Source of the DNA: Labia minor
Taxonomy: Eukaryota > Arthropoda > Insecta > Dermaptera > Spongiphoridae
Direction: 5' to 3'
DNA: 64,000 bases
Assembly: GCA_963082975.1 (NCBI GenBank)
Contig: OY720349.1
Coordinates: 69,314,501-69,378,500 of the forward strand
Part shown: positions 10,431-23,510 of the stretch, one piece after another
Position numbering within the stretch: the first letter of the stretch is position 1
Layout: every line of letters starts with the position of its first letter
Translations under genes and position numbers: made by a program
Notes under the pieces: generated by a model
The model's input: only the letters and a program-made list of their open reading frames with translations
Told to the model about the DNA's origin: nothing
Database searches by the model: none

Positions 10431-11270
10431 ATATAAAAAAAATATATATATAAAAGAAAAAATTATAAAAATTATATAAAAATAAATTGGTATTAAATAA
10501 ATAAATCTAAATCAGGGATAGGCGTTAACAGTTTCTTTAAATATGAGATTTTTAGATTTTTGTCAACTTAATGAAATTTGAACCTACATCAATCAACAAG
10601 TCCATTAAGTATTTGAAGTATTTGAAAAGTAGCTCCCTAATAATCTTGTATTTCTAATTCTATCTATACATTATTTTTAATAAAGAATAATTAATTAAGA
10701 AAATAATAGGTTAAAGTTATTATTAAAATTTAAAACAAATATCATTCTCCTAAGAAGACTGAGTTATTAAATAATCTAATTATTCTTATCATTCTTATTA
10801 TTATATTTTTGTAAAGGAAAATAAGGTAATATGTTGAGTACTTCATCTTTAAAATAAATTAAACTAATAATAATATTGTCTCATATATTCGTACGTTTTC
10901 ATTTAGCCATTCATAACAACCCTTACCCTTGTTTTGAGCTGTTAAATGAAAGAAAACTAATTTTACTTTCAGAAAAGCGAGTTAATTTATCATTTGATAA
11001 AGCAACCATCCATGTCTACAGATGAACTGAGCATAAAAATATTGCTATCCCGGAACGAGTATAGCATTATATTTTTCCCCTAAAGAGTGATGTTATAAGA
11101 ATAGAAAAAATATACAATTTGTTTATATATCAATAGTTTTTATTAATATACAATAAAAATATTGAATATCTATTTTAGTTGAAGAAACATTTATTATTTC
11201 ATATGTTATTATTATTTTTTTTCTGTTTTATTTTGAAAATAAAATATTTTTTGTAATCTCCCCATATCCA
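10431..11270. other. A/T-rich non-coding
   Basis: Nothing recognisable beyond low-complexity sequence. Confidence 0.45.
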
Positions 11271-11725
11271 TGAAGAAAGGCGAATGATTTTTTTTTTTTT
11301 CTTTTTATCTTCAATCATTTATCATGGCAATCGTATGCACGAAGAGGGTAGGGTGTGATAATGTTCTTTTGACGCCAATGTATATGGCTTGTTTGGAATT
11401 TAATATGACCCACTGGCAAGCCAAGAAGATTATCTCACGCAGGCCTTGGCATTGTTTTGCGATATGTAGTAAGTACTTAACATGTAGAATACAATCTACA
11501 CTTTGACCGAGATCGTTGCAATGTATATTCGTATATTCGAATAGGCGGATCGCTGTTAGTGATAAGTTTGCACCTTTTCCTTAAGCACCTGTCTGTGATT
11601 TAAATATTTCCCTCGCCGAAATGCTATTAATGAACTACTACTAGTGGATGGTGGCATGGAATATGGATAGCGTTTCAACTTAAGCTATTTCTATATCTAT
11701 CTATCTATCTATCTATCTCTGTGAA
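11271..11725. other. Higher-complexity island ending in a (CTAT)n tract
   Basis: Single-copy-looking text at 11320-11650. A 60-codon plus-strand frame has no known motif. A CTAT microsatellite occupies about 11690-11722. Confidence 0.35.
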
Positions 11726-12180
11726 AATGTATTAAAGATGAAAAAAGTAATATATATATATAAAATAAATAAAAAAAAAAAAAAAATAATGCTAAGTCGT
11801 CACTACTGGCTCAAGTCATGCAAGCACTAAGAAAAATGTTTATTTTCATTCCTTTCAACGAAGACAGCGATAAAAATGTTACTTTAAGAGAAAATATGTG
11901 CGAGCTCCCAAGTTACATGATCGACAAAAAAAGTGGGGATGATGGTTAATGGGTCATTAAAATTAACCAGATATGTATTACATTTACAATCACAACAACC
12001 CGAGAAAAATAAATATTCCATTTTATTTTTCATTTCATTTCTCTCGTATATGACAAAAAAAAATATAATTTATTACCTTTCTATATTTTCTCTATATAAA
12101 TTTTAATTATGTATGTAGGTAGATATAAATATTACAGTACCCCTACATCTTGAAATATAAATAAAATTCTTGGGCACGGG

Positions 12181-12220
<40 letters not shown>

Positions 12221-13444
12221 GATAAGGATATAAGGTATGTGTACACTAAAATTAAACTGAAAAATATTCTTCTCAATATACACTGAAATGCGCATAAAGA
12301 AAATATACCAATAAACTTGAGAATTTAATTAAAAACCATTCTTATTATTTATATACACTATATTTTTAAATTTAATTCTAGTTTATATAGCGTATTAAAA
12401 TGTTACCATTACAATAGTGAAATGTATTAATATTATACAAATCATTATACATGAAAGAAATTTTTTCAAATTGTTTTTTTTTTTTAATTTAATTATCACT
12501 AAAAATTATAAGTTTTATCTTAAATCATTCGATATAGATTTGAAAAGTATATAATTAAAATTCTGTTTAATAATTTTCATGTACTTACTTCATTGATAAT
12601 AAAAGTTTTTTTATTGTTTTAATTTTGCTCATTTCAATTAGTTAACTGAAAGAATGCATTTAAATCAAGCAAATTTGCAACTTCACAGTGTATTTAAATT
12701 TAAATTATTAATGAATATTTTTTTATCTTTAATTTATGTTCAGAAAAAATAAAATAAAATGTTTCAACGAGTATAATTAATTCTATTAACTTCAGTTTGT
12801 ATTGTTTTAGAGTTGATTAATAAATACTTAAGTATATATATATTATCTAAAATACAATAAATTATTCATTTTTCAACTGAAATAAAAAAAAAGATTAAAA
12901 ATCTTGATACTTGTATACAGGCCTAATATTTTATGATTTTGCTTCTGAGATTTTACATTCATCAAAAAACAAATAACAAATGTATGAATATGTAATCTCC
13001 TTGTGATTAATTGAGTCATTAAGATATTATCAGACTTTTATGATTTAAAAAAAAAATAATAATAAAATAATTGCAATTGTACAGTGACCTATATTCTTTT
13101 TAAATAGCTTAAATGAATTGAATAAGTAAAAATTAATTTAAAATTACTAAGAAAATCCAATTGATTGAATGTCAATTTTTTTTTTTATTACAATTGTATT
13201 GTTTAATAAACTACATATTTCTTACATGTTTTATTTTTAGAATATTTTTCAGAATTTTAATTATTCTTAAATTATACTATTTTGTTATTATAGTAAATCA
13301 GTATCATAAAGTTCTAATGAAATAAAAGAACGATTTTATAATATTCATATTTCACGAATGAATCCGCGAATGTATTGATTATAAATTATATCACTTAGTT
13401 ATAAAAGAAAGTTAAATTCAATGTTGTTAATATTTCAAACATAA
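11726..13444. other. A/T-rich non-coding with microsatellites
   Basis: Contains a poly(A) run near 11770 and (AT)n at 12186-12219. A more complex patch lies at 11800-12010. No gene is visible. Confidence 0.45.
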
Positions 13445-13446
13445 TA

Positions 13447-13928
13447 CGAGGGTAGGTCAATAAGTCAGTAACTTTTGAATTTTCAGTCTCTTAAATGAAA
13501 TGGCAACACTGCTCCTGCAACTATTAGCTGAATCCTGTCGAAATTTGAACCAGCTGGGTCTGTCTTTTAGTTTTTGTTTGACATTAATATAAGACTATCT
13601 CGTGATTTGAGAGGAAATGAAAAAAGTGAATTTTCACGAAAATCCATGAATTGGGATACGAATTGCTGCCTCATCCGCCATATTGTCCGGGTTTAGCCCC
13701 GATTGACTATTTCGGAAAGAGATTTGACTCCAAAGATAAAATCATCTCAAAAACAAATCTATTTTGATGTCATCGATAAATTTATTTTTTGGAAGGGATA
13801 AAAAAATTGGAGAAACATTGGACAAAGTGCATATAGCTCAAATGAGAGTAAGTTAAAAAATAAAATAATGTTTTATTCAAAAATCTGTGTTTCATTCAAA
13901 AAGTCACGGACTTATTGATCTAACCTCG
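13447..13928 (+). mobile_element. Internally deleted mariner-like element
   Basis: Terminal inverted repeats CGAGGGTAGGTCAATAAGTC (13447-13466) and its complement (13909-13928) match at 18 of 20 positions. Both ends are flanked by TA (13445-13446, 13929-13930), the mariner/Tc1 target duplication. Full mariners are near 1.3 kb, so this 482-bp copy has lost most of its gene. Confidence 0.93.
13648..13713 (+). pseudogene. mariner transposase relic
   Basis: The frame reads ELLPHPPYCPGLAPIDYF. It corresponds to the HPPYSPDLAPSDY region around the third catalytic aspartate of mariner (DD34D) transposases; that aspartate is retained here. Upstream and downstream frames are broken and most of the catalytic core is missing, so it encodes no enzyme. 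Confidence 0.85.
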
Positions 13929-13930
13929 TA

Positions 13931-15064
13931 CTTATGGAAGGTGTATTTCTTGTATGGGTGTAAGAAGACATTAGCATCCTTAAATGTTTTTTGTGGATGA
14001 ATAAACATAATACTGTATTCATTTATTTTAATTGGAATATTATGAAATTATTTATTTTTTATTTTATTTATGAAAAAAGTTATGAAATAATATAAGAGAA
14101 TGTTAGAAAATTAATATTAATATTCAGATAATATATTTGAACACACAAGACTTAATTTATTTTAAATAAAGATACTGTTTATATCTTTTAAACAATTGCG
14201 GTAACAATTAGCTTGTCTAATTATAATCATTATACATTTTCAACTCTGAATATTGTTTTTCAAAGTATTTTATTAAAAGCCCTGTTTAATTCATTCCACA
14301 TTAAAATATTGAATAGTTAATTTTAATATAAAATTACTTTGAAAATTTCTTGATAATTGAAAATATATATACTTCTATATCAATTTGTATATATTGCGTG
14401 TGTAGTTTATTCTATTCGTGTGTCAGTATTTTATCCAAGAGTAAATTTAAATTTTTTTTTAGTTATAAATTCAATTTTGAAATCATCTCTCTTTTAAATT
14501 AAATAATATAATTTTTTTTATGATAAACTCTGGCATGTATTTATTTATTTGACTTAGGTAGTCAGTTTTTCATTCTCGTGCCTACAAATAATTAGTAGAA
14601 TTTCTTCTTGTTTATTATTAAATTGAAAGCGAAAGTAAAAAGAAGGTGGAGGGGCAGGGAGTGAAGATGGAAATGATAGAAAGAAATGTGAAGGTAGAAA
14701 CGACCACAAAATCTACTGAAAGAACAGAAATATTTCTTTATATCCCTAAATATATATAAAACAAATAGAAATATATCAAATATAAATGTTGTTGTTGCAT
14801 GTGCTACAAATTTCTTTAAAAATTATTAAGCGAAGGTATTTCTTTATTGAATCTTAAATAAAAATATAAGTTAATGAATTTAAATTTTAGGAAACAATAA
14901 AAAAGAATTGAAACAATTAGATATTTTTTTTACGTTTGCTATTAGTTGTGTGTGTGTTTGATATTAATCGATATAATGAATAAAAAAATCTTAGTAGTCT
15001 ATCAAATTGTAAGAAATTATTTATTAGATTAAATCATTTATATAGTACCTTTTGCATATCTTAT
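13931..15064. other. A/T-rich non-coding
   Basis: A purine-rich patch at about 14635-14700 (GGTGGAGGGGCAGGGAG) is the only compositional departure. No gene is seen. Confidence 0.4.
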
Positions 15065-15400
15065 CCTATTATAGTATCAAAAATTGTATATATATATATA
15101 GAAAAATCAATCTGTATTGATTTCAATCTCGAGAAAAATCAACATTATTAGTATTTTCTTAATTTAAAATATAGAAAATTTAAATGGCGTCACAAATTAC
15201 GTCATCCATATTGAATTTTGTCTCTCGCCATTCTTTTTTAATTGATATTGTGTTAATATTTTTTTATATTTAAAAATTTAAAATATTTTAAAAATTTTTT
15301 ATTTAATTCCGAAATAAAATTAAAAATATATATTTTAATAATATTTTAGAATAAAATTATGAAATATATTTATCATTCCCCCAGTCAAAAAAAGATATTC
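15065..15400 (+). repeat. Diverged copy of the 3360-3720 repeat
   Basis: Shares AAATTGTATATATATA, the TTAATTCCGAAATAAAATTA word and the TAATATTTTTTTAT text with 3360-3720 and with the reverse complement of 34270-34730, but with many changes. It lies directly upstream of a Helitron. Confidence 0.5.
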
Positions 15401-15624
15401 ATGAAGTTAGCAACATATAATACATATCAACAATTATAAAGGAAGGAATCTTATAAATAAAAATGAATTGCAAAATGTGTTGGTAACCGCATCACTCAAT
15501 AACGCCTAGACCAATTTTGACAATTCTTTTTTTAAATGTTCGTTGAAGTCCAAGGATGGTTTTTACGCCGGGAAAACCCTAAAAACAGCCCTTTTTTCCC
15601 ATACATATTTTTGATAATTATTAT

Positions 15625-16285
15625 GCAGTAAAGGGGCTTATCTCATCAAAACTATTATCAAAGAGGATCAAAATTAAAATATATAAAACAATTATTTTTC
15701 ATGTTGATCGATGACTAGGGTGACCATATTTCGAAAACACCAAACCGGGACAAACGGTTTACCTTTTTTTTAAGAACTAAATTGATAAAATTTTGAAAAA
15801 AAGTACGAAATGTCCTAAATATTGAAAAAACGGGACAATAGGCTGTCCCGAAGAAATTTTTAGGGACGCCGGGACAGAGCACCTAAAAACGGTGACCCTG
15901 GGAGACGAGAGTAGATTTAGAGTATTTATGAGATTAGTATTGTTCGCATCATTTATAGGCCAAAGGAAGTGAGGTCACAGGGGGATGGCGGAGATGGCAT
16001 AACGAGGAATTGCATGATCTCCAGATATAGTTAAGGTTATAAAATCGAGAAGGCTGAGATGGGAAGGGGACGTGGCTGGAATGGGAGAAGCTAGAAATTG
16101 GGAGAAACCGATTGGGAAACATCCGGTGGAAGACCAAAGATCAAGGTGGGTGGACAATGAAGGAAGGGACATGAGAGAGATGGGACAGGGTAGGATTTGG
16201 TTGTAGCTCAGGATAGGGACGCTTAGAGAGATGTGGATGCTGCGGCTAAGAACTTTCGAAAACTGTAGAGACACAGAGTTAGATA
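15625..16285 (+). pseudogene. LINE reverse-transcriptase remnant in Helitron
   Basis: Matches 1790-2275 in order and orientation: the TGCAGTAAAGGGGCTTATC start, GACCCTGGGAGACGAGAG, and the GGACGTGGCTGGAATGGGAG segment. Frames are broken several times. A small MITE (15715-15900) interrupts it where the VLYGWD codons should be. Confidence 0.8.
15715..15900. mobile_element. Small hAT-like MITE inside the LINE remnant
   Basis: The left end CTAGGGTGACCATATT is typical of a widespread hAT-type terminus. The right end GGTGACCCTG is its imperfect complement. Sequence between replaces about 60 bp of the LINE remnant. A clear 8-bp duplication is not visible, so the exact ends are uncertain. Confidence 0.6.
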
Positions 16286-16502
16286 AATACAATAATAATA
16301 TATAATTAATTTACTGATTAAATTAAAATATATTTTACAAGAAAACAAATACATGTCTTATCCACTTATACTGATTGAAACAAAATGGATGAAAACCTTT
16401 TACATACAGACTTTCAACCAAATACAATGTATCACTCGGGGGTACAGGGGGCGGAGCCCCCGTCTAGGTGTGAAGAGCGCCGAAGGCGCTCGGAGCAGCT
16501 AG

Positions 16503-16972
16503 TTTTAAATAAATTCTTTGATCTAATAATATTAAATAAATTAAATGATATTAATTAAAATGTTTTCTTTTAGATTAAATTATAAATAATATAAATGATA
16601 TTTGATTATTATAAACAAAAAGAAAAAAATATAGCCTCCTTTCTTAATTAAAATCTAGACCGGTACATGAGTCAATATAATTTCAGACTTTATATTATTA
16701 TTAGTAGTAATCCTTGGACGAAAGAGTCTATAAGCTATTGCTACTTTGAAAAATATAAAGCTGAAGCCATAATTATGACAACATATATATATAATATAGG
16801 ATCAAATATTTTATCAAGTAAATTTGAATATATTTTTCATCTTGAAATGAAAATCAAGTTATTTTAATGAATTTGTACCATTTTTAGAAAACCCATTTAA
16901 CAATTGTAATAAATAATTAAAAAATTGTAAAATTTTTATAGTTTATAATAAGAAATTGTATAAATTTGCAAT
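16503..16972. other. A/T-rich non-coding
   Basis: A 66-codon plus-strand frame (16667-16867) is low-complexity and without motif. Confidence 0.4.
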
Positions 16973-17010
16973 AGGGTCGAGCGATAGCTCGGTGTTCCAG
17001 GTACTTATTA
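16973..17010 (+). repeat. Truncated GAGC-hairpin unit
   Basis: GAGCGATAGCTCGGTGTTCC followed by AGGTA matches the first third of the unit at 5004-5114, then the similarity stops before TAATATTAC. Upstream, the AATTGTAATAAATAATTAAA spacer is also shared. Confidence 0.7.
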
Positions 17011-17399
17011 TATTATTCTATTTATTTAAATAAATATAATTGTATATATTTTTAGGATTTTAATTTAAATTCCCTTAAAAAAAATAGAATCATTCAAATA
17101 TTCAAATGATCATTATTTTATATACACTCCAACCTTTTTACTATTTTTAAGATATATAGATATATAATAATTTTAAATTATTTTTTCAAAATAAATAGAT
17201 ATTTGTTGAAATGAAATTTGAAAATTAATTTACATCATGTAAAGTATATTATAAACTTGTGTACATAATTATATAATTTGTTTTTTATAAATTTACATAT
17301 CATTAATTGTTTAATCTAATGGGTATAAAAAAATCCATTTTGTGGATATTTCGACTTATTTATGACACGATTGTATGAATAAATAATCTTAACTTTATT
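17011..17399. other. A/T-rich non-coding
   Basis: Nothing recognisable. Confidence 0.45.
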
Positions 17400-17660
17400 T
17401 TTGCTCTTTCAAATTCTAATTCTTTTGGGTCATTGCTTTAAGAAAAAGATTTGTTTCGCTCGCGAAACTTTTGGAAAATAACTGCGAGTTGGTGTTCATT
17501 ATCAACTCGTTTTCTTATTAAATGATAGCCGGAGGGTAGCCAGTGACAATTTATGACCTACTTGACTTGCATACGAGGCGAATTACAACTCTAAACCCAA
17601 GAGAGGAATGAGTGGTTTGGTGGGAGGGGAGAAAAAGGGTGTCCCTTCTTCATTTCTAAA
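17400..17660. other. Higher-complexity island
   Basis: Balanced-composition patch (TTTCGCTCGCGAAAC near 17453, a short hairpin; GGAGGGTAGCCAGTGAC). No ORF or second copy. Confidence 0.3.
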
Positions 17661-18000
17661 ATTCGAATTAAAATAACAAGCCGATACATTTCCACAACTT
17701 ATTTAAACTTTAACAATCGTATATTAAAAGTGTCTTCAAGCAAAAAATATATTTAAAAAAAAAAAAAACATAAAATATGAAAGCGATGTTAAAAAAATGT
17801 TTATATAAGATAACATTAGTAGCTAAAGTTTTATTATATTTATTTATTTATTTTCTGATAAATACATAAATTATATGGAAAAACTTTGTTCAAAATTTAT
17901 CACTTGATTTATTAAATAGATTGAATAGTTTTACCTTTTCGGCATATAATCCAATAATTATTTTTGATTATAGTTTTCTCGATATGTAACTATATTTTGT
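17661..18000. other. A/T-rich non-coding
   Basis: Poly(A) near 17756 and low-complexity text. No gene. Confidence 0.45.
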
Positions 18001-18600
18001 ATAAAACGCGAGAATAGATGTAAGGTGGGGGGGGGGGGGGGTGGATGTTTCAAAACCCAATTGCAGAACTATGCTTGTGTTAAATAAATATCTAAAAAGC
18101 AAAAGCCAATTTATTTTTCAAAAGAGAAATCGAAGAAATTGTGACGGCCAAGTGGAAGTAATACGTTTGTGAATAAACAAATAACCTTTCTAGATTAAGT
18201 TGATTAAATCGCATGTGGAGAAGGAGGTGGAGAGAGGGCTGGTATTCGCAGTCCGTCATTTGTTTGGCGGTTCGCCCGAAGAGCCTTCTACTATTTTTTT
18301 TTTTTTTTATTCAAGGACCAATGCATAAAAATGACGATATGCCGGCGCCGCAGCAGCAATTTTTTTTATTCAACAAAATGTATACTAGTATATGGAAAAG
18401 TACACTGAGGAGAGGAGTAGGAAATATGGAAAACATCTCTCTTTATCTTAAGAGGCTTGCTCCTAGAGAACGCAAAATAGATAAGAGTCGATAAATGAGA
18501 TGGTAGTTGTCGTGGAAATCCATATAATAGTTTTCGATACATACGAAAACCGATCGTCCTGGATATATCATACAACTCGTTTACCAATAACAAATGTTAT
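18001..18600. other. Higher-complexity island with a poly(G) run
   Basis: A run of G at 18026-18041 is followed by single-copy-looking text. A 93-codon frame (18213-18494, +) and a 75-codon frame (18366-18593, -) overlap each other. Neither has a motif and the plus frame is broken up by a poly(T) run, so I call no gene. Confidence 0.35.
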
Positions 18601-19600
18601 TGGTATTTCAAATTAGATTTATCTGATTCGTATTAAAAATATATTATATTTTGACAAAATAAATGTATTTAATGTTAATTATTATTATATTAACCATGAA
18701 TTATTTTAAAATTATAGTAAATATAGTAGATTGAAATTTATTATTATATAATAAAGATAGTGAGGCGTGGTCCATGATATTAACAGACGAGATAAGATTC
18801 AAAGTTGTTGATAGTGCAAAAATAGATTAATGGTAAATTCATTAAATAAGTGTAATGAGAAATTAAATCACCTTTATATATTCTCAAAATTCAAATAATC
18901 AATGTCATAATCATAATTTAAAGAATAGATTGAATAAATTAAAGAAGAATGTGATGGGAAATCAATATACGAAACGTAAGGATTTGGAAAAAGGAATTTG
19001 GTTTCTCCTAAGAAAAGTTTTCGAATCAAATTGGAAAAGAAAAAATAGAAGAAAAAATTGCTGAAAAATATGGTTTCAACTCTTAGGTCGTTCTTCAGAG
19101 CCAGAAATAATTGTAATTTTTAATTCTTTTCAAAGATAATTAATACCAAATTTCTTAAAATTATTTTTTCATTATTTTAAGTTTTTTTTCTTGTCTAAGT
19201 ATGAATTCAAATCAGTATTTCATATTTAAGTGAATTGGAAACTATTATCAACAGATCATGGATAATTAATTTAAGATGAAAGAGAAATATTATCATTAGC
19301 TAAACCAATCAAATTCATTCTGAGAAAATTTCATTATATTTTTTTAATTGATCATAAGTAGTCAGGAAATTATTGAATTTCCTGACTAATATAATAATTT
19401 TACAAAAATATTTTGATATCAATAATTCTACCACTTGAAGCAATAAACATTTATCTTGTTTATTTTATTGTCTTTTCATGATAATAAGTTAACGTTTTTT
19501 TCTTCTTTTCAAATAATATAATATAAATTATATATACAAAGATCCTTTTTGTGGTTCACTTAATATTGCAAAACTTAAGCTAAACTGGACACGATACAAA
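18601..19600. other. A/T-rich non-coding
   Basis: No gene or repeat family recognised. Confidence 0.45.
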
Positions 19601-20539
19601 CTCATCCAAATGACTATTTGACTGTGGAGGAGAGGGTGAGGGTGGCTTAGATCAATTGTGTATTCCGTTTGCATTCTACTAGATAGCCTAAAACTCCATC
19701 CGTTCCATAGAGCGCCAATATATTCTCCAAAAGTACGAAATTATTTTTTTTCCCCATTATTTAATTCCGACAAATTAAATTGTATTTTATCTTTTGAAAA
19801 TGAAGGATTGCTTATGTCTTTGGCAAAGTCATCTAAAAAGACAGATGAACAACGACCGGCTGGAACGTTTCTTGATTTCATTCTTTGCTCTAACTTATAT
19901 ATATATATATATATATGTACATAAGATAGAGGAAATAATATATATATAAACATTTTTTATTTTTTATTTTTGATGATTCGATATTTAATTAAGATAAAGT
20001 CAATAGAAAATTCGACTTCTTTGCAAGGCATTATCCTTTCAAAGTATAAATGAAAAGTTTCATAATTGAAAAATAAATGAAGTTATTATATTCAAGATAA
20101 TATATATATATATATATATATATAAATTATATGATACTATTTATTTTAATTTAAAAATTTTAAATTTATTTTATAAATTTAAATATTATAATCAATTTTA
20201 AAATTAATTGAATGGGAAAAATCGCCAAGTATTAAAATTGTGACAATAATTCTAGTACTTATATATATGTATATACTTTTTATACATAGAAAATAAATAT
20301 ATTGTATTTTTTTAAATTTACAATTTAAATTTTCTCTCTGGTTGTATTACATTTACATGAACCTATATTATAGTGTTTTAATAAAGATTAGAATGTAATT
20401 TAAAATATGTGTTTATAATTCGTATTTATATTTTATTTATTTTTTGTCGTTTAATGTATTTGTAAATTTAAGAATATTTAAGGCATAAAAAGGAATTGTA
20501 ATATTAACAATTAAACAACAATTCATTATATTAGTATAA

Positions 20540-20579
<40 letters not shown>

Positions 20580-21211
20580 AATATATTAGGGACGTAATGA
20601 GGTAATGTGGCAGAAATAATAAAACTGTAGAAAACACGGACTAATCTAACAATTCTATAATATAATATCATATATGTTATAGTCGATTATTATTATTATA
20701 TCCATCTTACTACTTTTGTGTCATTTTCTTTGTTTAAATCCTTCAAACATTTTAAAAACAATACTTTTTTAATTTTCCATTAAGTATAACTCTTATAAAA
20801 TAATGAATGTCTCTACGTTTTTACCAAAAAGCCTAACTTAACATAAGTCTTGCTCCTCCACTCTCCTCTCTCAAAAAAATACCTAATTTCGACACTGATA
20901 TACATATATATTATTTATAAATATTTTATTAATATGTTTTGAATTAAAATGTTATCATCGGTTATAATCATAATTTAACAAAAAATATTTTATTTTAATA
21001 TTTTTAATATTTTTTTTTAATACTAAAATATCTAATTATTTGACTGACAATAAGTGATTTCTAAGGTTTTTATAAACTAGAATTTTTAATGAAATCAAGA
21101 AAATGTGTGTGAAACGACGAACATACATTATCACATTTAAGATAATATATGTGATTTATTTCATTTTTTAAAATTTATTTTTATATGTAGCTTTTCAAAT
21201 TTGTATAGTAT
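19601..21211. other. A/T-rich non-coding with (AT)n tracts
   Basis: AT repeats at about 19895-19917, 20099-20124 and 20537-20576. The 88-codon plus frame at 19658-19924 ends in a microsatellite and has no motif. Confidence 0.45.
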
Positions 21212-21258
21212 ATTGTCCTTGCGTAGGACGTACAAAGTCAGAGGTTTTTTTTTTAATT
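21212..21258 (+). repeat. GTCCT-AGGAC hairpin repeat, copy A
   Basis: GTCCTTGCGTAGGAC folds as a 5-bp stem. It is followed by GTACAAAGTCAGAGG and a T run. The same 40-nt text lies at 38023-38066 (+), while the flanks differ. It may be the end of a small retroposon read in reverse, with the T run as its poly(A) tail. Confidence 0.6.
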
Positions 21259-23085
21259 ACAAATATATTTTAGTATTTGTAGCATATATATTAAATAAAT
21301 TAATTGCCTATAAGTATTTATGAAGTTAAATTGATATGTATTTTATAATAAATAAAAGAAGCAAAATAAGGGAAAACTGGGAAAGTATTATTTACAATAA
21401 TATTGTACAAAATTGTATATGTATGTTATATATGTACTTATATACATGAGCAAATATATATGATATAGGTTGATATACATATATGTAGTTCATTTCATAT
21501 TTATTTTGTTGTCACTGAACTTATTATTTCTATGGTTCAAACCCTTTGGGACTATTTTTAAAAAATGTGAATAATGTAATGAAAATCCCTTTGGAGGAAT
21601 TCATCTTTTATACTATATAGGTATATTTATTTTTTTAATATATAAATTTATAATATACAATAATATAAAATGATTAAAAAAATATATAGTTTTTACTTAT
21701 TTATATCTGTGAAACACATCTGAACTCAAAAATTCTTGGTTTCATTAACCACCTGCACTCAATTTCTTTTTCATGCAATACTATCATATCGACCTATCTT
21801 TTTATCTTCCCATGATATACCCTTTAAACATTCTTTTATTTGACTTCCTCACTTTTTTGAGCCACGTTTACGTTAATATTACGGGTAAAATAATAATTTA
21901 ATAACTCTATAATCCTAGATAATAAAGATAATTAATATACTATTTCTATACTTGTATAATATTTCTTATGTAATTTAGAATGATTAGAAAATAAAATTAA
22001 TTGAAAGTCGATTATTTCTTTTTAAATTAATTCTTCGAACAAATTTAGGTATTCATAAACAAACAAAAGCATTGGAATTGTTATCTTTTATTTTTGTTTT
22101 ACAAATAAAAATCAGAAATAAAAAAAAGACAAAAATCTATTTACTCATTGTCTTTTTAACCAAAACAAACTAGGTGAGCTCGTATAGTGACCATGCAAAT
22201 TTAAACGAGAATATAGCCTTTTGGTTGAATTACACACAAAAAAAAAAAAAAAGTTTTAAATCCTCCTATTAATATTTTTGAAAATATTATTTTTTTCTTA
22301 ATAATTAAATGTTGGGAAAATGAAAAACAAATTCTAAAATTATTTAATAAATATTATATACATATACATATATATATAAATATACTTGAAACATAACAAA
22401 ATAAATATAACGTGTATTAATTATTTTTCGAAATTAGACTTGAATGAATTATTTTTTAAAAACATTATATATTTTTTGCGAAAACTCGAAAATACAAGAC
22501 AATTAATTTATTAAATTTTATGTTGACTAAAATAATATTATTTTAATTAGAGTTTAAAATATATATATATATATATATAGATATACATAAATATAGAGAT
22601 TTTTAACTCTGTTATATATTTTTCAATTCAATATTGTTTTCATTTTATAATTTTTTATTAGATTCACCTTTAAATATAAACTAAATCAGATATTACTTAA
22701 AAGAAGTTATGGATTATGAGTATAATGAGAATACAAGAAATAATTGCTTATTTTTATAGAAATTATTTTATTTTTTCATTAATTTCATGTTTGAAAGTTT
22801 AAAGTTGAATTGTGATTTTATATTTTTTTAAGTTTTCTTGTAAAATATTTACATTTAAGGGAAATAGAAATGTTTTTCTTTATATTCAATCATCAAATTA
22901 ATAAATTAAAAAAGTTGAGCTGTGGCCAGGCGCAGAACCAATCGACGGTTTGAAATAAATTAATTTCCAGCTACAGAAACAATTTCAAATAATTTAAATA
23001 TATCCATTAATGTAATAAAAAAAAACAGATAGGCATATAACATAAATAGTTTTAATTTTATTTTATTTATAATAATTATATAAGA
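21259..23085. other. A/T-rich non-coding
   Basis: (AT)n at 22557-22580 and several homopolymer runs. A small complex patch at 22917-22980 (TGTGGCCAGGCGCAGAACC) has no clear partner. Confidence 0.4.
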
Positions 23086-23089
23086 TCAG

Positions 23090-23510
23090 GCTGTGACGTC
23101 ATGAATGGGTGGATGACGTCATATAATTTTAAATTAAGAAAAAACTAATAAAGATGATATTCCGAGGATAAAACCAATACAAAGTGCATGATTCGTGGAG
23201 ATTTGTAAAAAATCTCCTCATGTGAAATTTGGTGTGAAAATAACCCTTCCCTTCCTATCGTCGATCGCTAATACTACCACTTCCGGTTTCCTGATTTGCA
23301 CCAAAAGTTGATCAATTCATCATACTGATGCATTAAGTAAATATACTTATACCAGATTTTATCAAAATCCGCTGAGCCGTTCAAGCTGTACACATCTATA
23401 CGGACGGACAGACATGTTAAAAATACTTTTTTCTGTTAAGAAAATGCATGATTCGTGGAGATATGAAAAAATCTCCACATGTGAAAATTGGTGTGAAAAC
23501 AATACCTAAA
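23090..23510. repeat. Decayed element with a 55-bp direct repeat
   Basis: ATGCATGATTCGTGGAGAT-type text occurs at 23184-23239 and 23444-23500. Each copy includes a hairpin (GGAGATTT/AAATCTCC and GTGGAGAT/ATCTCCAC). Between them, GCTGAGCCGTTCAAGCTG and (GGAC)n-like CGGACGGACAGACA are phrases common at ends of arthropod Helitrons and some LINEs. Two TGACGTCA octamers lie at about 23095 and 23113. Confidence 0.5.

Larger units (their letters stand above)
15449..16502 (+). mobile_element. Non-autonomous Helitron, compact copy
   Basis: It starts TCTTATAAATAAAAATG at 15449 after A15448 and ends in CTAG (16499-16502) before T16503. The terminal hairpin GAGCGCC-GAA-GGCGCTC is perfect. It carries a LINE reverse-transcriptase remnant in the same orientation. 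It lacks the 3.3-kb block of the copy at 392-5834 and so serves as an empty-site control for that insertion. No Rep/helicase gene. Confidence 0.88.

Noticed and set aside
18213-18593. Overlapping frames of 93 (+) and 75 (-) codons as a host gene
   Set aside because: No motif, poly(T)-encoded phenylalanine run in the middle, and opposite-strand overlap. Typical chance ORFs.
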